DNA of 28,577 bases from Muribaculaceae bacterium (GCA_016302215.1 JAEDNZ010000002.1:1-28577), one strand, 5' to 3'. Positions 1 to 8,022 are shown, counted from the first letter of the stretch. The notes: generated by a model from the sequence alone, not told the origin. Translations and numbers: made by a program.

Positions 1-594
1 GAGCTCGCTGACCGCGCCGGCGTGGGAGAGCAAGTGCGGCAAATCACTGAGCGGGCGATGCGTGGCGAGATAGACTTCAACGAAAGCTTTAAGGAACGTG
101 TGGCTCTGCTCAAAGGTCTTGATGAGAGTGTGATGCGTGATATCGCAGAGCATCTGCCGATAACCGAGGGTGTGGAGCGGATGATGCAGGTGTTGAAACG
201 CACCGGCTATAAGACCGCTATACTATCGGGCGGTTTTACTTACTTCGGTAATTATCTGAAGCAGAAATTCGGCATCGATTATGTCTATGCTAATGAGCTT
301 GAAATAGTAGATGGCAAGCTCACGGGCAGATATGTAGGAGACATCGTAGATGGCAAGCGCAAGGCCGAGCTTCTGCGCATAATAGCACAGGTGGAGAACA
401 TCAACATAGCGCAGACGATAGCAGTGGGCGATGGCGCTAATGACTTGCCTATGCTTGCCACCGCCGGTCTGGGCATTGCCTTCCATGCCAAGCCAAAGGT
501 GAAGCAGACTGCCAAGCAGTCAATTTCGTCAATCGGTCTTGACGGCGTGCTTTATTTCCTGGGATTTAAGGACTCGTTTATCACAGCACAATGA
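1..594 (+). CDS. serB: Phosphoserine phosphatase SerB, 3' part (5' end outside window)
   Basis: This HAD-superfamily enzyme hydrolyses O-phosphoserine to serine, the last step of serine biosynthesis, in the cytoplasm. Frame 1 is open from the first base and begins ELADRAGVGEQV, which in SerB follows shortly after the catalytic DxDxT motif, so the nucleophile and any N-terminal ACT domains lie upstream of the window. Visible parts are the cap-domain stretch GEIDFNESF, motif II in ILSGGF (the serine), and motif III/IV as VGDGANDLPML near the C terminus, with GIAFHAKP after it. All downstream catalytic motifs are intact. The GTG at 22 is internal to the frame and is not a start. The stop codon overlaps the first possible ATG of the patatin gene (ATGA at 591-594), suggesting co-transcription. 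Confidence 0.93.
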   Translation, partial: ELADRAGVGEQVRQITERAMRGEIDFNESFKERVALLKGLDESVMRDIAEHLPITEGVERMMQVLKRTGYKTAILSGGFTYFGNYLKQKFGIDYVYANELEIVDGKLTGRYVGDIVDGKRKAELLRIIAQVENINIAQTIAVGDGANDLPMLATAGLGIAFHAKPKVKQTAKQSISSIGLDGVLYFLGFKDSFITAQ

Positions 595-3044
595 TTATGA
601 CGCGCTGTGGTGGTGATGATATGTCATTGACGTGGCGGCGATGTATTGTGGCTGTGGTGATAGCTGTGGCGGCACATATCGTTTGCTTGTCACAAGTTGT
701 CGATACTACGGCCGTTGAAAACCAGGCCGTAGGCTTGGTGCTCAGCGGAGGCGGTGCTAAGGGCATAGCACACATAGGCGTGATACAAGCGTTGGAGGAC
801 AACGATATACCGATTGACTATGTATGCGGCACCTCAATGGGTGCAATAGTATGCGGCCTGTATGCTGCCGGCTACACGCCTGACGAGATGTTGGCACTGA
901 TGTTGTCAAAAGACTTTATGTATTGGTCCACCGGGCAGATTGACCCCAAGCGGCGTTTCTTTTTCAACACCTCGCGCCAGACTCCTACAATGCTATCGGT
1001 GGATATCGGCGGTCACAATGCATCATCGGCATCATCGACCATTGGCTCGGGCTCGCCCGGGCTGAAGGTGCCGTCAAGCCTGATATCACCGCTGCCTATG
1101 AATTTTGCGTTTATGGAGCTGTTTTCGGCTTATACTGACCAATGTAAGGGCGATTTCGACAAGCTCTTCGTGCCATATCGCTGCGTGGCTGCCGATGTGG
1201 CTGATAAGCGTAAGGTGGTGCTCTCGTCAGGCTCGCTGGGCGATGCCATACGCGCCTCAATGAGCTTCCCCATTGTGTTTCAGCCTACTCGGATAAATGG
1301 CAAAATGCTCTATGACGGTGGCATTTATGACAATTTTCCTTTTGATGTGATGCGCCATGACTTTGCGCCATCAATAATGATAGGTGTAGATGTCTCCACG
1401 CCGAGCAGCGGCCCGGCCACGTCGATAATGGACCAGCTTGACAATCTTGTGGTGCAAGATGGCGACTATGATTTGCCGGCAGACGAAGGCATCAGGATAC
1501 ACGTGGATTTGCGCCGATATAATCTTCTTGACTTTGCCAAGGCTCAGGAGATTTACAACATCGGTTACCGTCAGGCAGTCAGCATGATGGACTCAATCAA
1601 GACCAGAGTCACGGCGCGGCGCGCCGCAGCGACATTGCTACAGCGCCGCAACGCTTTCAAGGCTCACACGCCATATCTCCATTTTGACACAGTGGCCGTG
1701 AGCGGAGCTACGCCTCGCCAGAATAAATACATAAAGTATCTCTTTGACCGCAATAAGGCTGACACCTTCGGCATAAAGCAAGCCAAGGAGTCATTTTACA
1801 GGGCCGTGTCGTCAGGCAAGCTGCGTGACTTGCAGCCCCATGCCGTAGCCAACGACACTACCGGGCTGTTTACTCTTGACTTGGCCGCGTCGGTGAAGAA
1901 TAATTTCAGAATAGGCTTTGGCGGATATATCACATCGTCAGTCAACAGCTTTGTCTTTCTCTCTGCTGATTACTCCACGCTCAGTTTCAGCTCTATCAAT
2001 GCCTACGCCAATGCCTACGTGGGTCAGAGCCTGATGGCCGGTATATTAGGCGCAAGGCTCTTTTTGCACACTCACACCCCCTCGGCGCTCGAGCTGGAAG
2101 GTGTGGCCACGCGGTCAAAGTTCTCTGACAGCGACCGTCTGTTTTACGATGATAGCAATCCGTCGTTTATCATTGACCACGAGTACTTCGGGCGCTTGCA
2201 GTGGAGCATCGCCGCCGGAGCGAAAGCTAAATTTGATGTAGGCGGCGGTTATGGCCACCTGCACAGCCGGTATTATCCTAACAATCGCATCGAGAGCTAT
2301 CGGCGCGGTCATGACCATGCCTACTACAACTTAGGCCAGGCTTATTCCGCGTTTACGTCTAACACTATTGATGATGTGTCATTTCCCACCAAGGGCGCAT
2401 TTTATCAAATCAAGGCTATGGGCGTGCTGGGCAACTATCGGCTTGACCGGCCCGCTGCCGAGAGCCCTGATGACATAGCTGCTGAGGCATCAGAGTCAAC
2501 GCCTGCAGCAATGCAGGAGACACAAATGCTCACCTACGCGCGCCACAGCCTCAAATGGCTGCAAGTGGAGCTGCGCAGCCGCAACTATTGGGAACTATCC
2601 AAGCGTTTTGCCTTAGGTCTGGAGAGTGATATTATGCTATCTACGCGCGAGCTGCTGCAAAGCTATGGCGCATCAATCACCGGCGCCCCGGATTTTGCGC
2701 CTACGCCATCGTCGCGCAACGCTTTTGCCCCGGCGTTTCGCGCCAACAGCTTCATCGCTGCCGGCGTGGTGCCTATCTATCGTTTCAATGACAATCTGAC
2801 GGCGCGCCTGCAGTGCTACGGCTTTATGCCGTTGCGCGAGATATGCGAAGTAGCAGATACCGACACCGCCGTCTATGGCCGGTGGTTTCACTCGCCCGAA
2901 TTTTTCGGCGAGGCCGATGTCACCTATCGTTTTCCCTTTGCCTCACTTAACGTATATGCCAATTACTCCACATCGCCGGGCGCCAAATGGAATGTGGGCA
3001 TCTCTTTTGGTATCTACATCCTTCCGCCCAAATTCCTTAGATAA
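591..3044 (+). CDS. Patatin-like phospholipase with C-terminal outer-membrane beta-barrel
   Basis: Predicted lipid acyl hydrolase joined to a BamA/TamA-like barrel. With the ATG at 591, the oxyanion-hole motif GGGAKG is at residues 53-58, the nucleophile elbow GTSMG has Ser82, and the DGG motif has Asp242, so the Ser-Asp dyad is complete. Residues about 360-430 look like a single POTRA-type segment. Residues 430-817 alternate polar and aromatic residues like membrane beta-strands. An ATG at 621 (MSLTWRR) gives a better signal peptide, with positive residues, a hydrophobic run and a cleavage region near CLSQ. It is therefore a plausible true start, while the 591 ATG overlaps the serB stop. The patatin plus POTRA plus barrel order is that of PlpD-type (type Vd) autotransporters and of RssA/NTE-family proteins common in Bacteroidetes. 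Whether the patatin domain is released or kept in the periplasm cannot be told. Confidence 0.9.
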   Translation: MIMTRCGGDDMSLTWRRCIVAVVIAVAAHIVCLSQVVDTTAVENQAVGLVLSGGGAKGIAHIGVIQALEDNDIPIDYVCGTSMGAIVCGLYAAGYTPDEMLALMLSKDFMYWSTGQIDPKRRFFFNTSRQTPTMLSVDIGGHNASSASSTIGSGSPGLKVPSSLISPLPMNFAFMELFSAYTDQCKGDFDKLFVPYRCVAADVADKRKVVLSSGSLGDAIRASMSFPIVFQPTRINGKMLYDGGIYDNFPFDVMRHDFAPSIMIGVDVSTPSSGPATSIMDQLDNLVVQDGDYDLPADEGIRIHVDLRRYNLLDFAKAQEIYNIGYRQAVSMMDSIKTRVTARRAAATLLQRRNAFKAHTPYLHFDTVAVSGATPRQNKYIKYLFDRNKADTFGIKQAKESFYRAVSSGKLRDLQPHAVANDTTGLFTLDLAASVKNNFRIGFGGYITSSVNSFVFLSADYSTLSFSSINAYANAYVGQSLMAGILGARLFLHTHTPSALELEGVATRSKFSDSDRLFYDDSNPSFIIDHEYFGRLQWSIAAGAKAKFDVGGGYGHLHSRYYPNNRIESYRRGHDHAYYNLGQAYSAFTSNTIDDVSFPTKGAFYQIKAMGVLGNYRLDRPAAESPDDIAAEASESTPAAMQETQMLTYARHSLKWLQVELRSRNYWELSKRFALGLESDIMLSTRELLQSYGASITGAPDFAPTPSSRNAFAPAFRANSFIAAGVVPIYRFNDNLTARLQCYGFMPLREICEVADTDTAVYGRWFHSPEFFGEADVTYRFPFASLNVYANYSTSPGAKWNVGISFGIYILPPKFLR

Positions 3045-3061
3045 GGGGGTGGTATAGAGGC

Positions 3062-4033
3062 TTATTTGGTGCGGAGACGTTTGAGATAGAAGTATATGCT
3101 TGTGAGCACGCCATACACTACGATGGCATAGGCCAGACGGCCGCCGTTGGGAATGGTGAACCATATCACATTGATGGCGGCTTGGATAGCAGCGTAAGCG
3201 GCGGAGACATACAGATGCGGCACAGAGCGCTTGAAGGTGAGCACCTGATATAGGTGGTGACGGTGAGGCTCAAGGATATGCTCTCCGGCAAACAAGCGCT
3301 GTATGATGGTGAAGAATGTATCGACTAAGAAAACAGCCACAAACACCAGCATGGATATATGCGATGTGCTGAAGATAACCAGCGTCAGCGCTACGGCCAC
3401 GAAGAAGCCTATGGTGATGGCGCCTACATCGCCGCAGAAGAGCAGCGCCCGTATGCGCAGATTGAAGATGGCGAAGGCTAAGAGTGACACCAGGAGCAAT
3501 GCTAACAGCGGCAGCATTGATGACTCGGGCATAAACATATTGATGGTGTATATGAGTGTGGAGAGCACTACGCACCCATATAGCGCGAGCATACCATTGA
3601 TGCCGTCCATAAAGTTGAACGCATTGATGATACCTACGCCGAATATAAGTATCATCACAAAATAGTCAATATGGCCATTGAACATCATATTGTGGAACAC
3701 ACCGGCTACGACAGCCACATGCAGCATAAGGCGCAATAGAGGCGACAGATTGCGGAGGTCATCGCAGTATGACACAATGGCGAGTGTCAGGCCGCCGATG
3801 AGCATCATGGTGTTGTCAGTGGATTGGGTATATCCCCAACAGATGTAGTAGCAAATGAGCGCCACGATGGTGGTGATGCCGCCGCCGGTGGCAGTGAACA
3901 CTTTGTGCGACGAGCGAGGCGTCACCGGCGAGCCTATGCGCAACATTGTGGCTATCTTGTAGTATGCGATTTCACATACCAAAATTATTAGCGAGGATAT
4001 CCAGAAAGGGGCGTTGTGGAGCATGTCGTGCAA
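3062..4033 (-). CDS. WecA/MraY-family undecaprenyl-phosphate sugar-1-phosphate transferase
   Basis: Polytopic inner-membrane enzyme expected to move a sugar-1-phosphate, probably GlcNAc-1-P, from its UDP form to undecaprenyl phosphate. This is the first lipid-linked step of a surface glycan. At 323 residues with about ten hydrophobic segments it matches the family. The catalytic landmarks are the Asp pair at 91-92 (SYCDDLRN), NAFNFMDG at 137-144, GDVGA at 201-205, and the cytoplasmic His motif HRHH at 257-260. The early HK..TATGGG loop is also typical. The long HRHH loop points to WecA-like rather than MraY, but the exact donor sugar cannot be read from sequence. It is the last gene of a minus-strand series, 36 bases after fcl, and converges with the patatin gene across 17 bases. 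Confidence 0.9.
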   Translation of the reverse strand: MHDMLHNAPFWISSLIILVCEIAYYKIATMLRIGSPVTPRSSHKVFTATGGGITTIVALICYYICWGYTQSTDNTMMLIGGLTLAIVSYCDDLRNLSPLLRLMLHVAVVAGVFHNMMFNGHIDYFVMILIFGVGIINAFNFMDGINGMLALYGCVVLSTLIYTINMFMPESSMLPLLALLLVSLLAFAIFNLRIRALLFCGDVGAITIGFFVAVALTLVIFSTSHISMLVFVAVFLVDTFFTIIQRLFAGEHILEPHRHHLYQVLTFKRSVPHLYVSAAYAAIQAAINVIWFTIPNGGRLAYAIVVYGVLTSIYFYLKRLRTK

Positions 4034-4069
4034 TGATAGAGTGACGATGACCGGTAATATCAGATAATA

Positions 4070-5158
4070 TTACTTGTTAGACAGATACCATTGATACAAG
4101 CGGCTGACGCCATCGGGCAGCTCCACGGTGTGTCGCCAGCCGAGAGCGTGCAGCTTGGTCACATCGCAGAGCTTGCGCATAGTGCCGTCAGGCTTTGAGG
4201 CGTCCCAACGTATCTCGCCGCCAAAGCCTACGGTGGCGCGTATCATCTCGGCGAGCTCGGCTATGGTCACCTCTTTACCGGTGCCTATGTTGATGTGGAA
4301 GTTGGTCAGCGGTGCATCGCCCTTGGCTTCAAGCATCTGCTTGAACGAGATATTCAGTAGCATATACACTGATGCATCGGCCATATCTTCGCTCCACAGG
4401 AATTCGCGCAGCGGCGTGCCGGAGCCCCATAGGTCGAGGTGGTCACGGTGTATGCCAAAGGTTGCGAGCAAGTCAGCTATTTGGGCATCACTCATAGCTG
4501 TGTGGTCATGGCCGGCAATGGGTCGCCGGCTCAGGTCCTCGCGCAGAGCATCATAGTCAGCGAGCGACAGCAGCTTGGCGAGGTGCATCTTGCGCATCAT
4601 CGCCGGCAGCACATGTGAGTTGACGAGGTCAAAATTGTCGCGTGGGCCGTAGAGGTTGGTAGGCATCACGGCTATATAGTCGGTGCCATACTGCAGGTTA
4701 AAGGCCTCGCACATCTTCAGCCCGGCGATTTTGGCGATGGCATAGGGCTCGTTGGTGTATTCGAGCGCCGATGTCAAGAGCGCATCTTCAGGTATCGGCT
4801 GCGGAGCCTCACGTGGGTATATGCAGGTAGAGCCTAAGAAGAGCAGCTTTTTTACGCCGTGGCGAAAGGCCTCGCCAATGACGTTTTGCTGTATCTGTAG
4901 GTTTTGATAAATGAAATCGGCGCGATAGATCGAGTTGGCCATAATGCCGCCCACATGAGCGGCGGCGAGCACCACCATCTCGGGCTGCTGCTCATCAAAG
5001 AAGCGCTTTACAGCCACCGGATCGAGGAGATCAAGCTCGGCGTGCGAGCGTCCCACCAGGTTGTGGTATCCACGGCTGAGAAGGTTGCTCCAAATGGCAG
5101 AGCCGACGAGGCCTCTATGGCCGGCTACATATATCTTGGTGTCTTTACTTACCGACAT
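4070..5158 (-). CDS. fcl: GDP-L-fucose synthase
   Basis: Short-chain dehydrogenase/reductase that epimerises and reduces GDP-4-keto-6-deoxy-mannose to GDP-L-fucose with NADPH. The N terminus has the Rossmann motif GHRGLVG. The catalytic triad region shows GSTCIYP (Ser) and YxxxK with Tyr139 and Lys143. The protein is 362 residues, longer than the enterobacterial form of about 320, because of an extra segment before the substrate-binding motif REFLWSEDMADA; longer forms of this kind are familiar in Bacteroidetes. I place the start at the ATG at 5158 (MSVSKDTKIYV). The frame stays open to an ATG at 5242, but that would run into mlaF and add residues unlike the family. GDP-mannose 4,6-dehydratase (gmd), which supplies the substrate, is not in the window. 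Confidence 0.93.
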   Translation of the reverse strand: MSVSKDTKIYVAGHRGLVGSAIWSNLLSRGYHNLVGRSHAELDLLDPVAVKRFFDEQQPEMVVLAAAHVGGIMANSIYRADFIYQNLQIQQNVIGEAFRHGVKKLLFLGSTCIYPREAPQPIPEDALLTSALEYTNEPYAIAKIAGLKMCEAFNLQYGTDYIAVMPTNLYGPRDNFDLVNSHVLPAMMRKMHLAKLLSLADYDALREDLSRRPIAGHDHTAMSDAQIADLLATFGIHRDHLDLWGSGTPLREFLWSEDMADASVYMLLNISFKQMLEAKGDAPLTNFHINIGTGKEVTIAELAEMIRATVGFGGEIRWDASKPDGTMRKLCDVTKLHALGWRHTVELPDGVSRLYQWYLSNK

Positions 5159-5182
5159 GATATAAATGCAGAGTGTGATGAA

Positions 5183-5205
5183 ATGATTATCAGTATGATT
5201 ATCAG
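5183..5205 (-). repeat. Tandem 11-base direct repeat at the mlaF/fcl junction
   Basis: ATGATTATCAG occurs at 5183-5193 and again at 5195-5205, a period of 12 bases. Each copy contains the near-palindrome TGATTATCA. The second copy overlaps the mlaF stop codon (5202-5204) and the pair fills half of the 43-base gap before fcl. It may be a slippage duplication or an intercistronic RNA element; nothing more can be said. Confidence 0.6.
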
Positions 5206-5999
5206 GAATTGAGCTTAATGTGATTGGTTGCGCCTCGACCATTGTCGGCTACATAGCGCCGCACTTGCTGAAACAGCTCCGTGGCAAAGACAAAGTCATT
5301 GAGGGTGGCATTGTCAGTGTTGTAGATTTGGTGCATATTGCCCACCCACTCGCGGTGACCTTTGTTGATGAATACGATATTCTCACCGATGCCGAGCACA
5401 GAGTTCATGTCGTGAGTGTTGATTACGGTGGTGATATTGTATTCGTGAGTGATGTCGCTGAGGAGCTCGTCAATCACAATAGATGTCTTAGGGTCAAGGC
5501 CGGAGTTGGGCTCGTCGCAGAAGAGGTATTTGGGGTTAAGCGCTATTGCTCTGGCGATAGCCACACGCTTTTGCATACCGCCTGAAATCTCGGCGGGATA
5601 CTTGTCTTCAGCACCGATGAGGTTGACACGCTCGAGGCAGAACATGGCTCTGGCGCGCATCTCGTTGTAAGATTGGTTAGTGAACATCACCAGCGGGAAC
5701 ATCACATTGCCCAGCACGGTCTCGGAGTCAAAGAGGGCCGAGCCTTGAAAGAGCATGCCTATCTCTTTGCGCAGCTGCTTTTTTTGCTCCGTGTTCATGC
5801 GCATGATGTCGCGGCCGTCAAAAAGTATTTCGCCCTCCTCGGGAGTGACAAGGCCTACGAGCGATTTCATCAGCACGGTCTTGCCGGAGCCGCTCTGCCC
5901 GATGATGAGGTTGGTCTTGCCGGCCTCGAAGGTGGCGCTGACAGAGTGGAGCACGGTGCGGCCGTCAAAGGTCTTGGATATATTTTTTGCTTCAATCAT
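5202..5999 (-). CDS. mlaF: MlaF-type ABC transporter ATP-binding protein
   Basis: Cytoplasmic ATPase of a phospholipid-transport ABC system (Mla/Ttg2 type) that maintains outer-membrane lipid asymmetry. Its 265 residues carry the full ATPase set: Walker A GQSGSGKT at 34-41, Q-loop Gln85, signature ISGGM at 138-142, Walker B YLFCDEP at 158-164, the D-loop SGLDP, and the switch His196 in NTHD. The signature and the EPNSGLDP stretch resemble MlaF rather than LolD or nutrient importers. Its ATG overlaps the stop of mlaE (ATGA at 5996-5999), implying translational coupling. No MlaD (MCE) substrate-binding gene follows; fcl comes next instead. Confidence 0.92.
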   Translation of the reverse strand: MIEAKNISKTFDGRTVLHSVSATFEAGKTNLIIGQSGSGKTVLMKSLVGLVTPEEGEILFDGRDIMRMNTEQKKQLRKEIGMLFQGSALFDSETVLGNVMFPLVMFTNQSYNEMRARAMFCLERVNLIGAEDKYPAEISGGMQKRVAIARAIALNPKYLFCDEPNSGLDPKTSIVIDELLSDITHEYNITTVINTHDMNSVLGIGENIVFINKGHREWVGNMHQIYNTDNATLNDFVFATELFQQVRRYVADNGRGATNHIKLNS

Positions 6000-6745
6000 T
6001 GGAGCAGGATTTTAGTGAGTATTACATCAAAAAGCAATATCAGGATAGAGCTTGCCACCACGCCGTTGGTTGATGCTTTGCCCACATCGAGGGCGCCGCC
6101 TTTGACATAGTATCCGTAGAACGATGACACCGATGCCACGATAAAAGCAAATACGAGCGATTTGATTAAACCATACCATACATACCACTCCTGGAACATA
6201 GCTTGGAGGCCATATACAAATTTGGATACCGATATCAGGTCAGTAAGCACGGCCACCATATATCCGCCGAAGAATGAAGTGCCCATACACAGAATTACGA
6301 GCACGGGCATAAACAGCACAAACGCCACCACCTTGGGCAGCACCAGGTAGTTGGCTGAATTGACGCCCATAATCTCCAGGGCGTCAATCTGCTCGGTGAC
6401 ACGCATAGTGCCTATCTCCGATGCAATGTTTGAGCCCACCTTGCCGGCGAGTATCAGGCATAAGATGGAGTTGGAAAATTCGAGCAATATGATTTCACGC
6501 GTAGCGAGTCCTACCGAGTATGCAGGCATCATTGGTGATGACACATTGAGCTGCATCTGTATAGCAATTACCGCGCCTATAAATATAGATATTATTATTA
6601 CCAGCGGTATAGAGTCGAGTCCTAATTTGCCTACCTCGGCGATGGTGCGTTTGCCGAAGACCCCCCAGCGGTCGGGCAGCGAGAACACTCGCTTCATAAA
6701 GAGGCAATAACGGCCAAAGGTGGCAAGTGATGATGATATCAGCAT
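5996..6745 (-). CDS. mlaE: MlaE-type ABC transporter permease
   Basis: Inner-membrane permease partner of MlaF, 249 residues, the usual length for MlaE. It has an N-terminal amphipathic stretch (FGRYCLFMKRVFSLP) followed by five to six hydrophobic segments. Family landmarks include SIPLVIIISIFIGAVIAIQMQL, the cytoplasmic coupling stretch EIGTMRVTEQIDALEIMGVN and the C-terminal FYGYYVKGGALDVGKAST. The EIGTMRVTEQIDAL segment is nearly invariant in the family and makes the call secure. It is the first gene of the minus-strand operon, about 50 bases downstream of a good promoter, and overlaps mlaF by four bases. Confidence 0.93.
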   Translation of the reverse strand: MLISSSLATFGRYCLFMKRVFSLPDRWGVFGKRTIAEVGKLGLDSIPLVIIISIFIGAVIAIQMQLNVSSPMMPAYSVGLATREIILLEFSNSILCLILAGKVGSNIASEIGTMRVTEQIDALEIMGVNSANYLVLPKVVAFVLFMPVLVILCMGTSFFGGYMVAVLTDLISVSKFVYGLQAMFQEWYVWYGLIKSLVFAFIVASVSSFYGYYVKGGALDVGKASTNGVVASSILILLFDVILTKILLQ

Positions 6746-6798
6746 TGAGTCCTGTTATGGTGGTTGTAATGTTGCTTATATAGTGCCGTAGCAAGATG

Positions 6799-6830
6799 CA
6801 AAGGTACGCAAAAAATCGGTTTAAAACAAT
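6799..6830 (-). promoter_or_regulatory. Bacteroidetes-type promoter for the mlaE operon
   Basis: On the minus strand TACCTTTG (6806-6799) is a perfect match to the -7 consensus TAnnTTTG. An ATTG (6830-6827) stands 20 bases upstream where the -33 TTTG is expected, matching three of four bases. Transcription would begin near 6793, giving a leader of about 50 bases before the mlaE ATG at 6745. Confidence 0.7.
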
Positions 6831-6975
6831 TATATAGGTGTAGTATTATGAATGGCAGCAGACTAAATGGCCAATATTTTATCCAAAAAGGCAAAAGGGC
6901 CGTTATTTGTAATATACACCTTGCTTGATGTGTCATGCAAACGAGTGGAATTTTAAGTTAACAATAGTTAAATTG

Positions 6976-7006
6976 TTTGCTGTGTCGTAATAAATACTTA
7001 CCTTTG
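6976..7006 (+). promoter_or_regulatory. Consensus Bacteroidetes promoter for the gene at 7075
   Basis: TTTG at 6976-6979 and TACCTTTG at 6999-7006 are separated by exactly 19 bases, a full match to the TTTG-N19-TAnnTTTG promoter used by the primary sigma factor of Bacteroidetes. Transcription is expected near 7013, leaving a leader of about 60 bases. Confidence 0.8.
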
Positions 7007-7011
7007 GCAAA

Positions 7012-7027
7012 GTGTAAAGAGTTACAC
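7012..7027 (+). repeat. Inverted repeat at the predicted mRNA 5' end
   Basis: GTGTAA (7012-7017) and TTACAC (7022-7027) are perfect complements around an AGAG tetraloop. It begins where transcription from the promoter at 6976-7006 should start, so the mRNA would open with a small hairpin. It could instead be a protein-binding dyad. Confidence 0.55.
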
Positions 7028-7074
7028 ATAAACCATTTTAAAACAAAATCCTTTAATTACTAAATCCAATCAAA

Positions 7075-7956
7075 ATGAAGAAGTATTACTTCGCACTCAT
7101 TGCTGCGGCAATGGGAATGTGCGCATCTGCGCAAGACGTGACCTGGCACATCGTAGGCAATGGCATCAATGGTCAAGAAATCTGGAGCCCGGCCGATGGT
7201 CCTACGTTCACAGCCGTTGAAGGCCAAGACGGCGTGTTCCAACTGGAGCTTGAGAGCCTGAGCACCGGTTTCAAAATCAACGATGGCAGCTGGACTGAAG
7301 AATACGACTACGGCTCGCCGTCAGCCGAAGCTGTCCTGACTCTGGGCGAGAAGTTCATGATGGGCAACAAGGTAGATACCCCTTCAGGCAACATCACCTT
7401 TGATGGCTTCACCACAGTGAATAATGCAGTGGTAACCCTTGACACCAAAGACTTCTCTGTAGTTGTAACAGGTGAGCCTGATGGCCTTATCAAATGGTAC
7501 TTTGTAGGCGACTGCATCGCCGAAGGCTGGACTGCCGGCGATGGCGGCCTTGAGATGCCTCGCGAAGGCTCTGTGATATCAGTGGTTACCGATCTCTTCT
7601 ACAACACCGAAGGCACCAACTACTTCAAAATCACCAACACCGGTTGGGGCACCCAGTATGGCCACGGCGAATTCTCAGCAGATGAAATCAATGAGACATG
7701 TCTGCAATCAGAACTCGTAGTTGTAGGTCACTCTGACGAGATGAACATCAACCTCACCGGCCGCTATGAAATCAGCTTTGACTTTGATACCAAGATTGTC
7801 ACCTTCACCAGCGCTGCCGGTGTAGCTGATGTAGCTGTTGACGCCAACGTAGCTCCCGTTTACTACAATCTGCAGGGTGTGCGTGTCAACAACCTCGTAG
7901 AGGGCAACGTTTATATCGCAAAACGCGGCAACGAGGCTATCAAGTTTGTGAAATAA
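7075..7956 (+). CDS. Secreted protein with two SusE/F-like domains and a sorting-like C-terminal tail
   Basis: A 293-residue exported protein of unknown function. The N terminus MKKYYFALIAAAMGMCASAQ is a classic signal peptide cut after Ala-Ser-Ala or Ala-Gln, with no lipobox. Two similar domains follow, about residues 22-140 and 141-245. Each starts with a W-[HY]-[IF]-V-G strand (TWHIVGNGI, KWYFVGDCI) and contains an FKI strand followed by a tryptophan (GFKINDGSW, YFKITNTGW). This resembles the glycan-binding modules of SusE/SusF outer-membrane proteins, though the protein is not a lipoprotein. Residues 249-293 open with GVADV and include YYNLQGVRV, GNVYIAKRG and a terminal KFVK. That is the layout of the short Bacteroidales tails related to T9SS type A sorting domains. 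Function is inferred only; glycan binding is a reasonable guess. Confidence 0.85.
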   Translation: MKKYYFALIAAAMGMCASAQDVTWHIVGNGINGQEIWSPADGPTFTAVEGQDGVFQLELESLSTGFKINDGSWTEEYDYGSPSAEAVLTLGEKFMMGNKVDTPSGNITFDGFTTVNNAVVTLDTKDFSVVVTGEPDGLIKWYFVGDCIAEGWTAGDGGLEMPREGSVISVVTDLFYNTEGTNYFKITNTGWGTQYGHGEFSADEINETCLQSELVVVGHSDEMNINLTGRYEISFDFDTKIVTFTSAAGVADVAVDANVAPVYYNLQGVRVNNLVEGNVYIAKRGNEAIKFVK

Positions 7957-7984
7957 TCACTTACTGAACAACCATAAACGCACC

Positions 7985-8022
7985 GGCGGGCGGCTCACAT
8001 CGAGAGAGTCGCCCGCCTATTG
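7985..8022 (+). terminator. Probable intrinsic terminator after the gene at 7075
   Basis: A 12-pair stem with one G-T pair is formed by 7985-7996 (GGCGGGCGGCTC) and 8006-8017 (GAGTCGCCCGCC) around a 9-base loop. It lies 28 bases past the stop. The tract after it (TATTGTATTG) is only partly T-rich, so efficiency is uncertain. On the minus strand no T-run follows the stem, so it is not an obvious terminator for murF-alr. Confidence 0.6.

Larger units (their letters stand above)
6746..7074. other. Divergent intergenic region, 329 bases
   Basis: This gap between the divergent mlaE and the secreted-protein gene at 7075 has no credible ORF or RNA gene. It holds a minus-strand promoter near 6799-6830, a plus-strand promoter at 6976-7006, an AGTTAA pair at 6956-6961 and 6966-6971, and a short stem-loop at 7012-7027. 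The AT-rich middle (about 6835-6950) shows nothing I can name. Confidence 0.7.

Noticed and set aside
5159..5242. N-terminal extension of fcl to an ATG at 5242
   Set aside because: It would overlap the end of mlaF and add 28 residues that do not resemble the family, whereas the ATG at 5158 gives the expected N terminus.
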